From assembly GCA_032622095.1 (NCBI GenBank), contig CP136068.1, positions 118,533,509 through 118,597,508 of the forward strand: a stretch of 64,000 nucleotides of DNA, in the 5' to 3' direction. The notes below the pieces were generated by a model. That model did not search any database, had not been told where the DNA came from, and saw nothing but the letters and a program-made list of their open reading frames with translations. The stretch comes from Siphonodentalium dalli. Taxonomy: Eukaryota > Mollusca > Scaphopoda > Gadilida > Siphonodentaliidae. Positions 22,717 through 33,059 of the stretch are shown in pieces (position 1 is the first letter of the stretch; each line of letters begins with the position of its first letter). A program made the position numbers and the translations under genes.

Positions 22717-23713
22717 TTATTGACGATAATTTAAATAGGCGATTTTATTTGTTTCTGAAGGTGCCTTCGGTTTATTAGAGTATAATTCTTGCTTAGTAAT
22801 AGAGGATTTAATGAGTCCAGATGTCATCCATGGTTCGCGTTTTCTATATTTTTTGGGTACATTTCGTGTTATGAGAGGAAAGGCTAGATCATGTGCGTTC
22901 ATATATATGTCTAAAAATAATTCATATGCCTTATCAGGGGAGTTACAACCGAGAACTGAGTCGAATTTACATGATTTTAACAAGTTTTTGAAAATATTGA
23001 CATTGTTAGTGTTGTAGTTCCTGTACGTGACTTTTTTATGAGGGGGGTTTATGGGTTTGTGTTTGTTTGATTCAGATAGGAATATACCGAAATGATCGGA
23101 GATGTCGCAAATAATTATCCCTGTTTGGTGACCAGCTTGTACTTTGTTGGTATAGATCTGATCAATTAGGGTAGCAGAGTGCTCAGTCATTCTTGTCGGT
23201 TTCGTTATCATGGGCACGAATCCTCTCGTGAAGACATTGTTTATAAAATCGTTAGTTTTTTGATGCGTATCGAAATTTAAGAGGTCGATGTTGAGGTCTC
23301 CTATTATGTAAGACTTGGTATTGTTCAATTGTTCTAATATATTATCGAATTTCAACATAAATTTGTTCAAGTCGGCCTTTGGTGCTGTGTTCGGTCTATA
23401 GATACATCCTACTATATAATTATCGTTCGCTCCTCTGTTTATTTCTATAAATAATGTTTCTATTACATGTGGTATAAATACTGTTAAATCTGGTCTGGGT
23501 TTATATTGAAGATTTTCCTTTATATAAATACCAACGCCGCCTCTGGCATCGTCGCCGTCAGGTCGAGATTTGAATTCTAAGGGGTGATATCCTGGAAGTG
23601 AAAAATCTGAGGGACTATGCAATTTGAATATTTCTGTTAGGGCAATAACATCAAACAAATTTTCTTCTGTTTTCAAGTCACAAAGTAGATTTTTTAGATC
23701 TCCGTAATTTGCG
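22717..23713 (-). pseudogene. LINE endonuclease domain, main part
   Basis: From about 23713 downward the frame reads NANYGDLKNLLCDLKTEENL, FDVIALTEIF (catalytic glutamate), GGVGIYIKENL, IVGCIYRPNTAPKADLNKFM, SYIIGDLNIDLLNFD (catalytic D/N), TLIDQIYTN and CDISDHFGIFLS (catalytic D-H). The frame stays open to 22717 through a lysine-rich linker. The open frame appears to start further upstream at 23907, but its first ~63 codons come from the inserted piggyBac end and are not part of this protein. Confidence 0.9.
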
Positions 23714-23717
23714 TTAA

Positions 23718-24916
23718 CCCTTTGTACCCGAGCGGCCCGAAAACCGGCCGCTGCGTGAACCTCCAAATATCCCAGCGGTCGGTATACCGCTGAACGGACC
23801 AGTATACCGACCACCACGTGTGTATTGTTTACAAACATCGTCGCGGTAGACTGATTCTCCAATAAGTATGTTGTTGTTTGTGTATTGTTGCTATTGCGTT
23901 TAAGCACACACTATCATTAATTATGAAGCCTAAACAATTTCGGTAGAGGAGGTGGTCCGGCAAATCTTGGAATCGGACACGGAAAATTTAGATGATGATG
24001 ACTACGGCAGTTGTGAGTTAGAATTGGAGAATGAAAGCACAGTGTCACTGGGAGAGATTCAGACGTCAGTCGCTACAGCAGCGGGTGGCGTTGTTTCAAG
24101 TACAGATACGACAAGTGCTCAATGTTTGGGACAGTTGAGGTGTTGTGGAGATGTGCGGAGCTTATGTCGAGGTAGGGGCATGGCAGGGGGCGTGGCTTCA
24201 TACCTGCAATTAGTCACGGTGATCATAATGTCAATACCTGGAAAAGGGACACAAATTCGTTTGTTGAACGTACCTTTACACCGAAAGAGAAGCCGCGGTT
24301 CCAAAGAATGTATCAACTTCAATAAGTGTGGACAGTACACCCCAAGGTTGATTACTTAAATTTATTTTGGGATGATGCACTCTGGCAGTTGATTGTCGAC
24401 GAGACCAACCGAAAGGCTCGTCACGTGATTTCGGAAAAACCTAACGTGCGCATATAAATATGTCTAAACTGGAGCATAATACAATTAAATGCTCCGGGCA
24501 ATTGTGTCATTGGATCATTTGTAGTATTTGCTTATCAACCGTTGCTACCCTTAAACAAAAGTTAGATTCACTCATCTGACCAGATATATATCAAATTTCA
24601 CAATGGAGCATTGGCTGCATCGAAAACGCCGTTTTCTAGGGCTGAAATACGTCGATAAAAGCTATAATTGCATTTTACTTTCAATTTCGGGTAGTTGCAT
24701 AACAACCGTTGCCAGGGAGTAACCGTGTGGCAATGTATCCCGATCTTAAAATACTCAATGGTCCATGGTGAAAATACATGTAAAGTTTCAGACCTGCGAC
24801 ACCATTTAAACATAACAAACACATTGCGCCTAAACACAGTCTACAATACATCAAAAATAACACTGGGAGCCCAGGGTCATGGTGTCGATCGTTGTGGGGA
24901 GCCAGGGTTCAAAGGG
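23718..24916 (+). mobile_element. piggyBac-type deletion derivative, 1.2 kb, in a LINE endonuclease
   Basis: Both ends carry the inverted repeat CCCTTTG(T/A)ACCC flanked by TTAA (23714-23717 and 24917-24920), the hallmark of piggyBac insertion. Inside on the plus strand are an acidic N-terminus and a short piece of a DDE_Tnp_1_7-type transposase. The insert interrupts the LINE endonuclease exactly at its N-terminal R-S-L-N...N-Y-G-D segment, whose halves sit on either side. The right flank reads TTAATTAA, one TTAA more than expected. The terminal ~200 bp on the left contains an inverted-repeat-rich 'cagcggtcggtataccgctg' segment. Confidence 0.85.
23923..24460 (+). pseudogene. piggyBac transposase remnant
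   Basis: A start at 23923 (MKPKQF) runs into a TAG. In a neighbouring frame the acidic N-terminus continues: VEEVVRQILESDTENLDDDD at 23943-24002. At 24344-24460 another frame gives VDYLNLFWDDALWQLIVDET, then NRKARHV. The 'ALWQLIVDETNR' stretch is the characteristic opening of the piggyBac DDE_Tnp_1_7 domain (L-x-x-I-V-x-E-T-N-R). The frame then stops, and the catalytic aspartates that should follow over the next ~1 kb are absent. The copy has therefore lost most of the transposase and could move only if mobilised in trans. Confidence 0.8.
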
Positions 24917-24920
24917 TTAA

Positions 24921-25138
24921 TTAAGGCTTCTGCAAATTAGGCCGAAGATAGAGAATTTTATATTATTTGATAGCATCTTTTTACCCTGTATAGGCGAAAA
25001 ATATTGGCATGTATTTTGATTCCAAAGTTGGATGCTATCGGGATTGAATTCATCTCCTTCTAATTGAGACCATTTCGCCGCGAAATCGTGTGCCTGTGTA
25101 TCCCGAACCTCACTCAAAGTTATTCTATTTGCAGACAT
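24921..25138 (-). pseudogene. LINE coding piece upstream of the endonuclease
   Basis: Starts MSANRITLSEVRDTQAHDFA and ends with FSIFGLICRSLN, the usual first strand of the LINE endonuclease (S-x-x-H/L-x-N/C-R-S-L). It abuts the piggyBac TTAA. The continuation NANYGDLKNLL lies on the far side of that insertion at 23713. The 50 or so codons in front have no recognised domain. Confidence 0.7.
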
Positions 25139-25249
25139 TGTGGAAATTTCTAAATTGCTGTAATGTGCGCCCCGGTATCGCCATATGTTTATGTTGTCGT
25201 GTGGAAGATCGATATGTATGCGTGGAAATTAATACGAATATCATTTTTG

Positions 25250-26600
25250 CTAAACTTGAATTCAAGTTCTTTGGTGGAATTGTATCAATAAATTTATGCG
25301 TGAAATGCTGATGTTAATATAAATATAGCATATATGATGTCAATATATTTTGTCAAATACAATTTATATAGATGAATAATTACTAACAAAGATGAATAGG
25401 CTGGTATACATATATTAGTCACAGATGCATAAAATGTATAGATCTATATTCCTACAAATATACATACAACGGTATATGTAAACGGTGTGTATACATGGTG
25501 ATCAATAACCATTATTGGGTCTCCGCATTACCACCCCAACCACAACATGTACAGACGGACGGAGGCATGTTGACAGCCAGACAGCGATGAGAACAAACAG
25601 CGGAGACAGGGGTGCACACGGGCCACCTCCGACATGAACACTATGTCAATTCCAGTCATTTAGAAAAAGGAGTCTCACTTTAACACACACATATATATAT
25701 ATATATTGCCATGCATTTATCACTATTACAAATCACACCACTGATTTATATAATTTGGTCTAAACGTTGTTGAATATATTGAAAATTGTCAGTTCTGGCG
25801 CTTATTGTATCTGTCCATAATGATGATGTACCCATCGGTCGTAAATGTTATGGTTGGTTTCGTCACCTGGTGCACGAATTTATCCTGCGTCTCGGACCAG
25901 TGAAGTGAAGCGTGACAGGAGGATGCGTGTAAGACCTGTTTCTCTGGACTGATGTATACAGAAATTGTCGTTTATCATATTATGTGCATTAAGAAACTTC
26001 TCAATTGGAATATAAAATTCACTCAGTTATATTCGATGATATGTGTACATGTTGCGGATGGAGCTAGTAGGTGAATGTCAGAAGATTTGAGGAAGTAATA
26101 ATTATCTTTGAATACCATGTGCAATTGTGCATAGAAAGATTGAAGACAACAATAATTATGTGACAAACATGATTTATCCAACAGGCATCTTAATATCAAC
26201 TGAATCCCAAATGTACATACAACAATTGTCCTGACTGCAACGATGTTAATAAGTAGTATAGTATTCGTATAGCGATAACTGACATTGTATAACAAGAGAG
26301 AAGGATAGATAATACATGTGCATCATCACCCTATCGCAGGAAATACATGAATGTATTATTCGAATGCCTTATCCGACCCATTGGTTAAACAATTATCATG
26401 GTTCTCCGCTGGCCTCATCCACATATCCATATTCCACATGCTTGTACTTTACATACCATATCACAAACTGAGCGATGAACGGTGAACGACAAACGAATTA
26501 TACTATTATTTATTAAAAAACAGACATTTATATACCAATGTTTAAAGTTAACAAGACAAAACCTAGATAAATTAAAATTATTATTACATGTATAGTTATA
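25250..26600. other. AT-rich stretch, no gene recognised
   Basis: Contains a short (AT)n run near 25690-25706 and a GC-richer patch at 25510-25640 ('cagacggacggaggcatgttgacagccagacagcg') without a reading frame of note. No RNA gene or terminal repeats were seen. Confidence 0.4.
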
Positions 26601-26609
26601 TTACTTTTC

Positions 26610-26755
26610 AACGGGGACGGCAGGTAGACAACCTTCTTGGTTATGCTGTCCCCGATAGCTCATTGAATGTTATACTATTACACTGTGGATATAATTGTAT
26701 ATATCATATGAATGAGTTATGAATAAATAATCATAGTCATAGTCATAGGCATTAA
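26610..26755 (+). mobile_element. Possible 3' end of a truncated LINE
   Basis: A hairpin-rich segment (ggggacggcaggtagac...gctgtccccgatagc) is followed by an AT-rich stretch, aataaataatc and a tail of atagtcatagtcatag. The arrangement parallels the 3' end of the minus-strand LINE at 20383-20520 (ggggtagcaggaagacag...gatagggct, AT-rich, aataaatt, tatcctatcc). Sequence similarity is limited to the hairpin region. Confidence 0.35.
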
Positions 26756-26989
26756 TGCGTTTCTCGTAATGAAAATTATGGATATTGGCTCCTTGCGGGA
26801 TGGTAAGTAGAATTTGTGTGTGAAATAATAATCACAGATAATGTTCTAATACAATGAGGCAATGAGATTAAGAATTTACCTAGATATGTAGATCATGCCA
26901 TCATGCATGATGATTATCCACTCTACACCTGCACGGAGGCCAGAGGAAATTTTGAACTAGTAAGTACCAGCTCTGGACCATGCCCCAAA

Positions 26990-28400
26990 GTGACCACGAG
27001 GCCAGGGGTGGACCAGCGAGCCCGTTCTCACTACTAAAATACGAGCTTCTGTAAGAGGAATGGACTCTCAAGTTCGACAACTATAGGCAAGATGTCGGTG
27101 GTAAACTGGATACTATTCTCCAGTTCCAAGCGGACCAAGCATCCAAGACTAACTTCTGCGGGCACTCGCACCATGCATCCACGGTTTCCAACTCGAATAG
27201 AGCTAAAAGTGACTCTGAAAATTTGTCTAATAATAATAATGACGACGTTGGCTCGATTCAAATGAATGACAATTGTTCTGTTTTCCACCCAACCAATTTC
27301 GGACAATAAAACACAGTCTGACTAAGACCTATCTATATTTTGCAATGATGCCTTAACAACGAATCCAGCAAAACAAGTTGGTATTGACATTGACGAGGCA
27401 CAACAGTCTATGTTGTTGCAATATTTTCGGAATGCAAATCCAATTACATTGACGGAAGACAAGATTGGTCATTCCCTCTGTCCACCGAAACCGAGGACTT
27501 TCTTAAAATCCAACCTTGGTTACTTGTGTCTATCGGTGTTATCATAAGAATCATGGCGAAAATGATAAGCCACAACCTGTTGGTGATAGCACTCTAACTG
27601 GACAGCAATATGAAATGAAGGAAAACAATCGCCTTTCGCGGTCAAGTGGCGGCCCACATGGGTATCTGCTCCACGATGTACCTCCAGCAGGGGTCTAACA
27701 GCTAACATTGGCCAGAAGTTTCTTTGTATTCTGATAGGTTGATTTTCCAACTAACATTAGTGCAAACTTTGTTGTTTTAGACCAAAAGTTGCATTACGTA
27801 TAGAGCTCATTCCTTTTGCCAGACTATGAATGAGACACATACAAGCACATCTTGCATTTAATTTGTCGCATTGACATCAGAATTACGAACATCTCGTGCC
27901 ACTTTTCATGCACTGGGTCAACATCTAAGATGGTGGTTACAATTACCAAACATTTCAATGTCTATTAATGATAACACACGCTTCAGCTACGATCACAACA
28001 TATGCCTCATTGAACGGCGGGGTGGCCATTTTGCTAATCAGATGGCACAGAGTCGTCAGCATAAGATAAATCTATGCATGTCAGCAATGTGGAAGCGGTG
28101 ATTTTGACTCTGATTCATTTTCTAAACCAACTCTGGAACAAAACAGTTCTAATTCAAACCGACAGTGTCACAGTAGCCTGTTATATAAACAAACGGGGAG
28201 AGACTCATCCCCCCAGTAGAGGATAGTTGGCTGTTAATACGCGCTAACAACATATTGTCACAAGCGGTACATATAGCGGGGACATCGAACATACTAGCGG
28301 ACAATCTCAATTGATATCAATTCCAACCAACCAAGTGGGAATTGTCCCGAATGATTAAATGTCGACCTGTCAAGAAATGGCGGGGTTTGCAGAGGATTTT
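26990..28400 (+). mobile_element. DIRS-type retroelement relic (gag-like, RT/RNase H)
   Basis: A long interrupted frame at about 27030-27310 (KLDTILQFQADQASKTNFCG, then an N/S-rich stretch) could be gag. At 27880-28070 the frame LRWWLQLPNISMS, with a G-G-H-F-A-N...H-K-I-N-L piece, resembles the link from RT to RNase H in DIRS elements. At 28139-28375 an RNase H part is clear: VLIQTDSVTVACYINKRGET, then AVHIAGTSNILADNL and PTKWELSRMI, the DIRS/PAT form with ADNLSR-type box and 'TEW.L'. No tyrosine recombinase or terminal repeats were found. Many stops are present. Confidence 0.65.
28110..28380 (+). pseudogene. DIRS RNase H fragment
   Basis: The best preserved part of the relic. An aspartate follows L-I-Q-T and leads into Y-I-N-K-x-G-x-T, as in RNase H domains of DIRS retroelements, which remove template RNA during replication. 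A second catalytic-type aspartate lies in the A-D-N-L box of the HIAGTSNILADNL piece. Stops at about 28218 and 28311 and a shift between the two pieces make it a pseudogene. Confidence 0.65.
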
Positions 28401-31240
28401 GATACCACTTTTCTTTCCAATGAAATCATTGTTGTATGATACTCATTAAACATTTTCTCTAGAATCACCTGACTGATTAATCTGACATTTGTTCTGCAGG
28501 TCCATCGATAGCTGGGATTAGTTTGCAGAGTACCACTGTTGACCAAACGGATTGCCAGAACAACACGCTGATTACGTTAATTAGAACCGATTTTTGTGAG
28601 AGAGTCGATGCTAAACAGATCATGATGTACCTTACTTTCCTAAATACTTATGATCAGGTTTGTCAAACATATTCATAGCTGTCGTGATTACTCAGGGATA
28701 AATACGATGTCTGATGTGAATTTGGGATATTTATTGGTGGGTTTGGAATGCCCAATACCAACATTCCAAAATCATACCAGACAAAGTGTTTCGTCCCATT
28801 CGAATTCATACCCACTGAAAAATGCTGTAGACATGAGTCTATCAAAGAGTTGCTGAACTGGACATGGTTGACAGTTACATATCACTTCCTCCTCGAAATT
28901 GTGCTCCGCTCTGTGAATTGAAGTTTGAATAGAACCAAATCCACAACACGCTAATTTGACATTGGATTTGCATTAATTTTTAATTAATTTAGTTTTGTGA
29001 CCAAGTTGCGACAAGGTACTACGCTACTGACAGACCAATTTGCATCGTTGTCAAAGCATCAAACCGATCTATTTTTGCAAAGCCATGTACACTGTCGATT
29101 ACGTCATCATTTTAACGTCCTTCAATTGGTTTCGAAAGACTTGCTTCAATTTAAACGGGTTGTGTCAATAGTTTTCCCGGCATTCACAGAAAAAAGCCGA
29201 TTTCCGACTCAGCCATATTTCATATTTGCCGCTGTTTACATTTTTGACTTAGCTATAGGAACGAACGTACTTATGGGAGAACCATAATTTTCCGAAACTG
29301 TTCCTTCACATGCCATAGTTGTAGCCTGTTCTAACTGGGTCAGTAGTCTTTTTGCCAGTAATCATGGGGGAATCCACTGGGCCTACCAGTACGAGAAAAT
29401 GTATAGATCTGAACCTGAAAATTTCCAAATCATAACATCTAGTGGTCTAACTCCAGGAAATTATCACCCGATTTGTTTTTCTTAAATAAATTATCAGTTC
29501 TCAACCGGCCACTGGGGAGAGAACAGGACACATGAAAATAGATAAATATTAGCATCTATTGACTGGCGTCAAGCTTTCCATTCATTGGATATTTCCAACC
29601 TAAGGTTGAAAAATTCCAACTGATGGCCATTCAGTCTGAATGTTTTAACCAACAGTAGAAAAATATGCAAATGTTGGTCTAAAACAACAAATTCTCCCAC
29701 TAATATTTTTTTGGAAATCAAACTACCAGCATAATGTCAACCTATTATTGATGGGAAATTTCAAACTGATGTTGTGTCAGGTATGGGAAATTTCCAACTA
29801 TTGAACATTTTTACAAAAGTTGTGAGAGTTGGTGATACACACCCTCTCGCCACGTCCGTGTATCGACCCTTTGTACATGGGCAACAGTATATCTTGGAAT
29901 TATGCATGTGTTACAATTTTGAATACAACCGTTGAGTCATTTTATCCTATGAAGATGGTGACTGATTTCTCATTGTAATAGATATCTACCATTTGAACAG
30001 ACATGGCGCATTTGAACATCAAGACTGGTGTATGTTGTAGTTGGATAATATAGGTCGACAAGGACACGAAATACCGATATACATTCCTTATATTTATACC
30101 TCAGAGCGAGTTTCAGCTGTTTTGTTTGTTTCGCACAGAAGTGAAGAAAACGCTCTTTATTCAAACCATATAATGAACAGACTACCACTGAACACCCTTT
30201 ATCGTTACCAAGTTGAACTTTTCATCCTACTTCCGGGTTTAGATCCAGACAATTCTTGGGATAAATATTCGTTTGCCCCGACCTTTCGATCTGTTTAATA
30301 TTCCAACCGAATGTTCATTCATATGTACATGACTAAATATTCTCCAACTAATATAAGGGGCAAATTCTGACTGAACGTATATGTAGGACCCTGGGTTTAA
30401 AAACAACACACTTCACATCGAATATTGGTTAGAATATTTAACTAACGTGATGGTATATTTGAGCTATAATATATATGAGCTATTTTCTCAGCCTGAAAAT
30501 CCAACTGGTTTAGTCAAAACTCGATCGGCATGTGAAATTATTTATGAAACCCATCTGTTGAAAATGTTACCAAAATGAGTCAAAGAAAGACACCAACCCC
30601 TTCTCATTATCTGTCCGTCCCCGGTGAATGCAAATCAGTATCCAGAGGCCCATCTAATCTAAAACAATTTTCCAGCAAACCATAACGGTAAGTATAACGT
30701 CGACCAATAAAGCGAATGCGAATAACAATTTATCTATACCATAAATAAATTTCGTTGCTGTTGTTTCATGCGTTTATAATTGTACTGCTATACCGATTTA
30801 GCCAAAATTTGGACCACACCCTACAGTTTGTCTTAGAATACGATTCACCCGATTTGTCAAGAAATCAAAAGTTCGTAATTAAGTTCTTTTACGACATTAG
30901 ACATTATGCTTAATCCATGCATATATAATTAGCCGGTTGCTTTCCAAAGATGTGGATCAGTTGCTGATGCAGTTTACATACTAACATGCAGATTCGACTG
31001 CATGCACTCAATTTGTCTTTATTAAACATAACATGTCGGTTGGTGGTTGTACATGGATCGTGAAACTACCTTTACTTAAAGCATCCACAGAGGCGGGGTG
31101 GAAACAATCCTGAAAACAATCTTCGCAGATTGTAAATGGCACAGGCCTAGAAGGCCTTGTGTTTTCTATGATGGGGCCTACATGGGGCTGATTTTAAGAA
31201 GCTTTATAATTTGATTTGTAATAACAAATTAAATCACATC
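28401..31240. other. Intergenic or intronic DNA, no gene recognised
   Basis: Recurrent phrases of the kind 'gggaaatttccaac' and 'attccaacc' occur at 29570-29830 and 30295-30360, which may be a decayed tandem repeat. Frames at 28997-29287 and 30041-30298 are open but not supported by motifs or splice sites. A 12-base AG...gtaagt pair at 30679-30690 is too short to call an exon. Confidence 0.4.
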
Positions 31241-31243
31241 TTA

Positions 31244-32538
31244 GGGTGGATACACACATGCATGGAATCTCTGTAAATATCGTGTATTTGGCGTTTTACA
31301 TGGATCATAAACACTTTGTAATATGTGTCCGCTGACAACCCAATCATTGCGACTGTGTTTGACCACGGTGAGTCAAACTCTGAACCGCTGAAGAGCCGTT
31401 GACTGGGACGAAGTCGTCAGTCCGCTTAAGATAATTATTCGCGCGATAACTCAAATGGTCGACGTTCTGTTTAAATCATTGTCAGTCTTTTATTGATGTT
31501 AATACCAGTGATGGCCTCTTCCCCAACGCAGGGGGGCTATGACCCCCAACATGCACGGGGAGCTATATTATCCCAGAAGCTACCGAATTCACCATTGCAT
31601 ATTTCCTCGACGGGGGTGTGCATGCAGCACCATGAGTCATGACACCCTGCTTTATAAATATCGTAGTCATGTCTGTCGTGTCTGTTTTCTACGAGTGATT
31701 AATCTAATATGCAGCAATTTATGCTATTCATATAATTATGAACATATTATACAGCTTTAAATTTAAATGCACGGTGTTGCTGTTTGTCTTCATTCGGCGA
31801 AAGGGTTGCCTAGCTACGAGTTCCCCACTACGTCACCTTTCATCTCTTGTGTTATACATGTATACGCAAAATTTACAACTATGGAATATTTAAGTAAAAC
31901 ATTATATTGTAATTCTTGCCCAGAGAATCCCGGCTGATACATTCAATTAACTCCCTTAGTTATTGGAAGCTTTCTAGAACCAGCCCCTCCCCCAATCATG
32001 GATTATGGTCGAAAATGTTATAATTCAAGCTTGTGACAGTTAGGATCTTGTTCAACCATTGGCTTGAGAAACATATATATACAGGGGGGGGGGTCACTCT
32101 TTTTAATTTCAACGCTGTACCTGCATTATTTTGGCGCTATAATGAATATTTGCAATTCTTATTGAATCAATGTTATCACATGAGCTCGCTCTCAAATTAA
32201 TTCTGCATATTTTTTTGTTTTTGTTTTGGATGACACTGTTTCCAAGAAATGACAGAAACAAATCAAGTATAAAATCGACCGGCTCTAATCCACTTTTCGA
32301 AATGAATTTTTACTCGTGAAAAACAGCAACATATATCAGACAAGAATTGCTCATTTCGGCATCCATGAAAGAAGACATGTTTATGACTGGCCTGAAATTT
32401 CTTGATGGCAGTTTGTTTGATAATGGCTTAAAACTACTCACTGGTGAAATTGACCTCTCGCGCGCAGGTGATTAATTTGGTCAATTATTGGTGTGGCCAT
32501 GTAAAATACAGACATTACATGCATGTGTATATCCACCC
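31244..32538 (+). mobile_element. PIF/Harbinger-type MITE, copy 2 (1295 bp)
   Basis: GGGTGGATACACACATGCATG at the left and its inverse at the right are bounded by TTA on both sides (31241-31243 and 32539-32541). The left ~130 bp matches the right end of the element at 13969-14779 in inverse orientation, and the right end matches its left end (cacaccaataattgac, cacctgcgcgcgag). The centre differs and is longer, including ccccaacgcaggggggctatgaccccc, so the two copies differ by internal deletions. No transposase frame was found. Confidence 0.8.
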
Positions 32539-32887
32539 TTACTGTTGATCTGTAAATTGTCAGTAACCAATGGGAATGTTTTTGTAATGTCTCTGTATTG
32601 CAAAATACTGTATTGCTTAATGGTTTTAATTGGTTATTTATGTTGGTATTTTATCAATTATTATTTTTGGGAATGAATTTCATTCTCTTTGTTGTTTAAA
32701 ATGTTTATAATTTTTTGGTTGTTTGCGTTTTCTCAACATATTTCTATAATTTGGTTTTTAAATTGTCATACGTTTCTGAAAAACGGCCCCAAAAATTCAG
32801 AAATGGCCAAAACAATGGTGAATACATTTTCGACCTGCACGAACCCTGGTATGGTATATCACTATGTTGGTTTGTTTTGATTTACAG

Positions 32888-33047
32888 GAACACATTTTGA
32901 GTAAGAAAACCCGTGTTGGTGGATGTCAGGCCCTTATTCAGTGTCTTTACAGGACAGAGAATACAAACACATGGTTTGATTCAACAATCACAGGTCTAAA
33001 AGAACAGAAACTGGAAGATTTAGCACATAAATTGACTCAAAAAAGAG
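32888..33047 (+). CDS. Exon encoding the C-terminal half of a CARD, exon B
   Basis: After ttgatttacag the frame starts in phase 0 with EHILSKKTRVGGCQALIQCL, continues YRTENTNTWFDSTITGLKEQ and KLEDLAHKLTQKR, and ends in phase 1 at a gtttgt donor (160 bp). The alternation L..CL.RTEN..TWF...I.GL.....E.LA..L fits helices 4-6 of a RIG-I/MDA5-type CARD, a helical domain that nucleates antiviral signalling filaments. It is better preserved than exon A at 672-822, to which it aligns with a one-residue gap. The first half of this CARD should be an exon between 850 and 32880, but I could not find it. If unspliced the frame ends at a TAA eight bases past the donor. Confidence 0.65.
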
Positions 33048-33059
33048 GTTTGTGTTAAT

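Larger units (their letters stand above)
20383..25250 (-). mobile_element. Second LINE, minus strand, split by a piggyBac insertion
   Basis: Read on the minus strand: an N-terminal piece (25138-24921), interruption by the piggyBac element (24916-23718), then endonuclease (23713-22717), RT core (22438-21680), RT C-terminus (21615-20920), a 3' UTR with a small hairpin, and a tatcctatcc tail at 20383-20395. It differs clearly in sequence from the LINE at 9530. Its RT uses YADD and its C-terminal region is of a different type. The 5' boundary is not resolved; coding signal stops near 25140. Confidence 0.85.

Noticed and set aside
22717-23907. First ~63 codons of the minus-strand frame as part of the LINE protein
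   Set aside because: They lie inside the piggyBac element (23718-23907). The true LINE sequence resumes on its other side at 24921.
30041-30298. Open frame with ELFILLPGLDPDN, faintly like the STING strand 'LYILLP...PDN'
   Set aside because: It lies 30 kb upstream of the STING exon, has no clear splice sites, and the resemblance is limited to about a dozen residues. Domain order would be wrong for the same gene.
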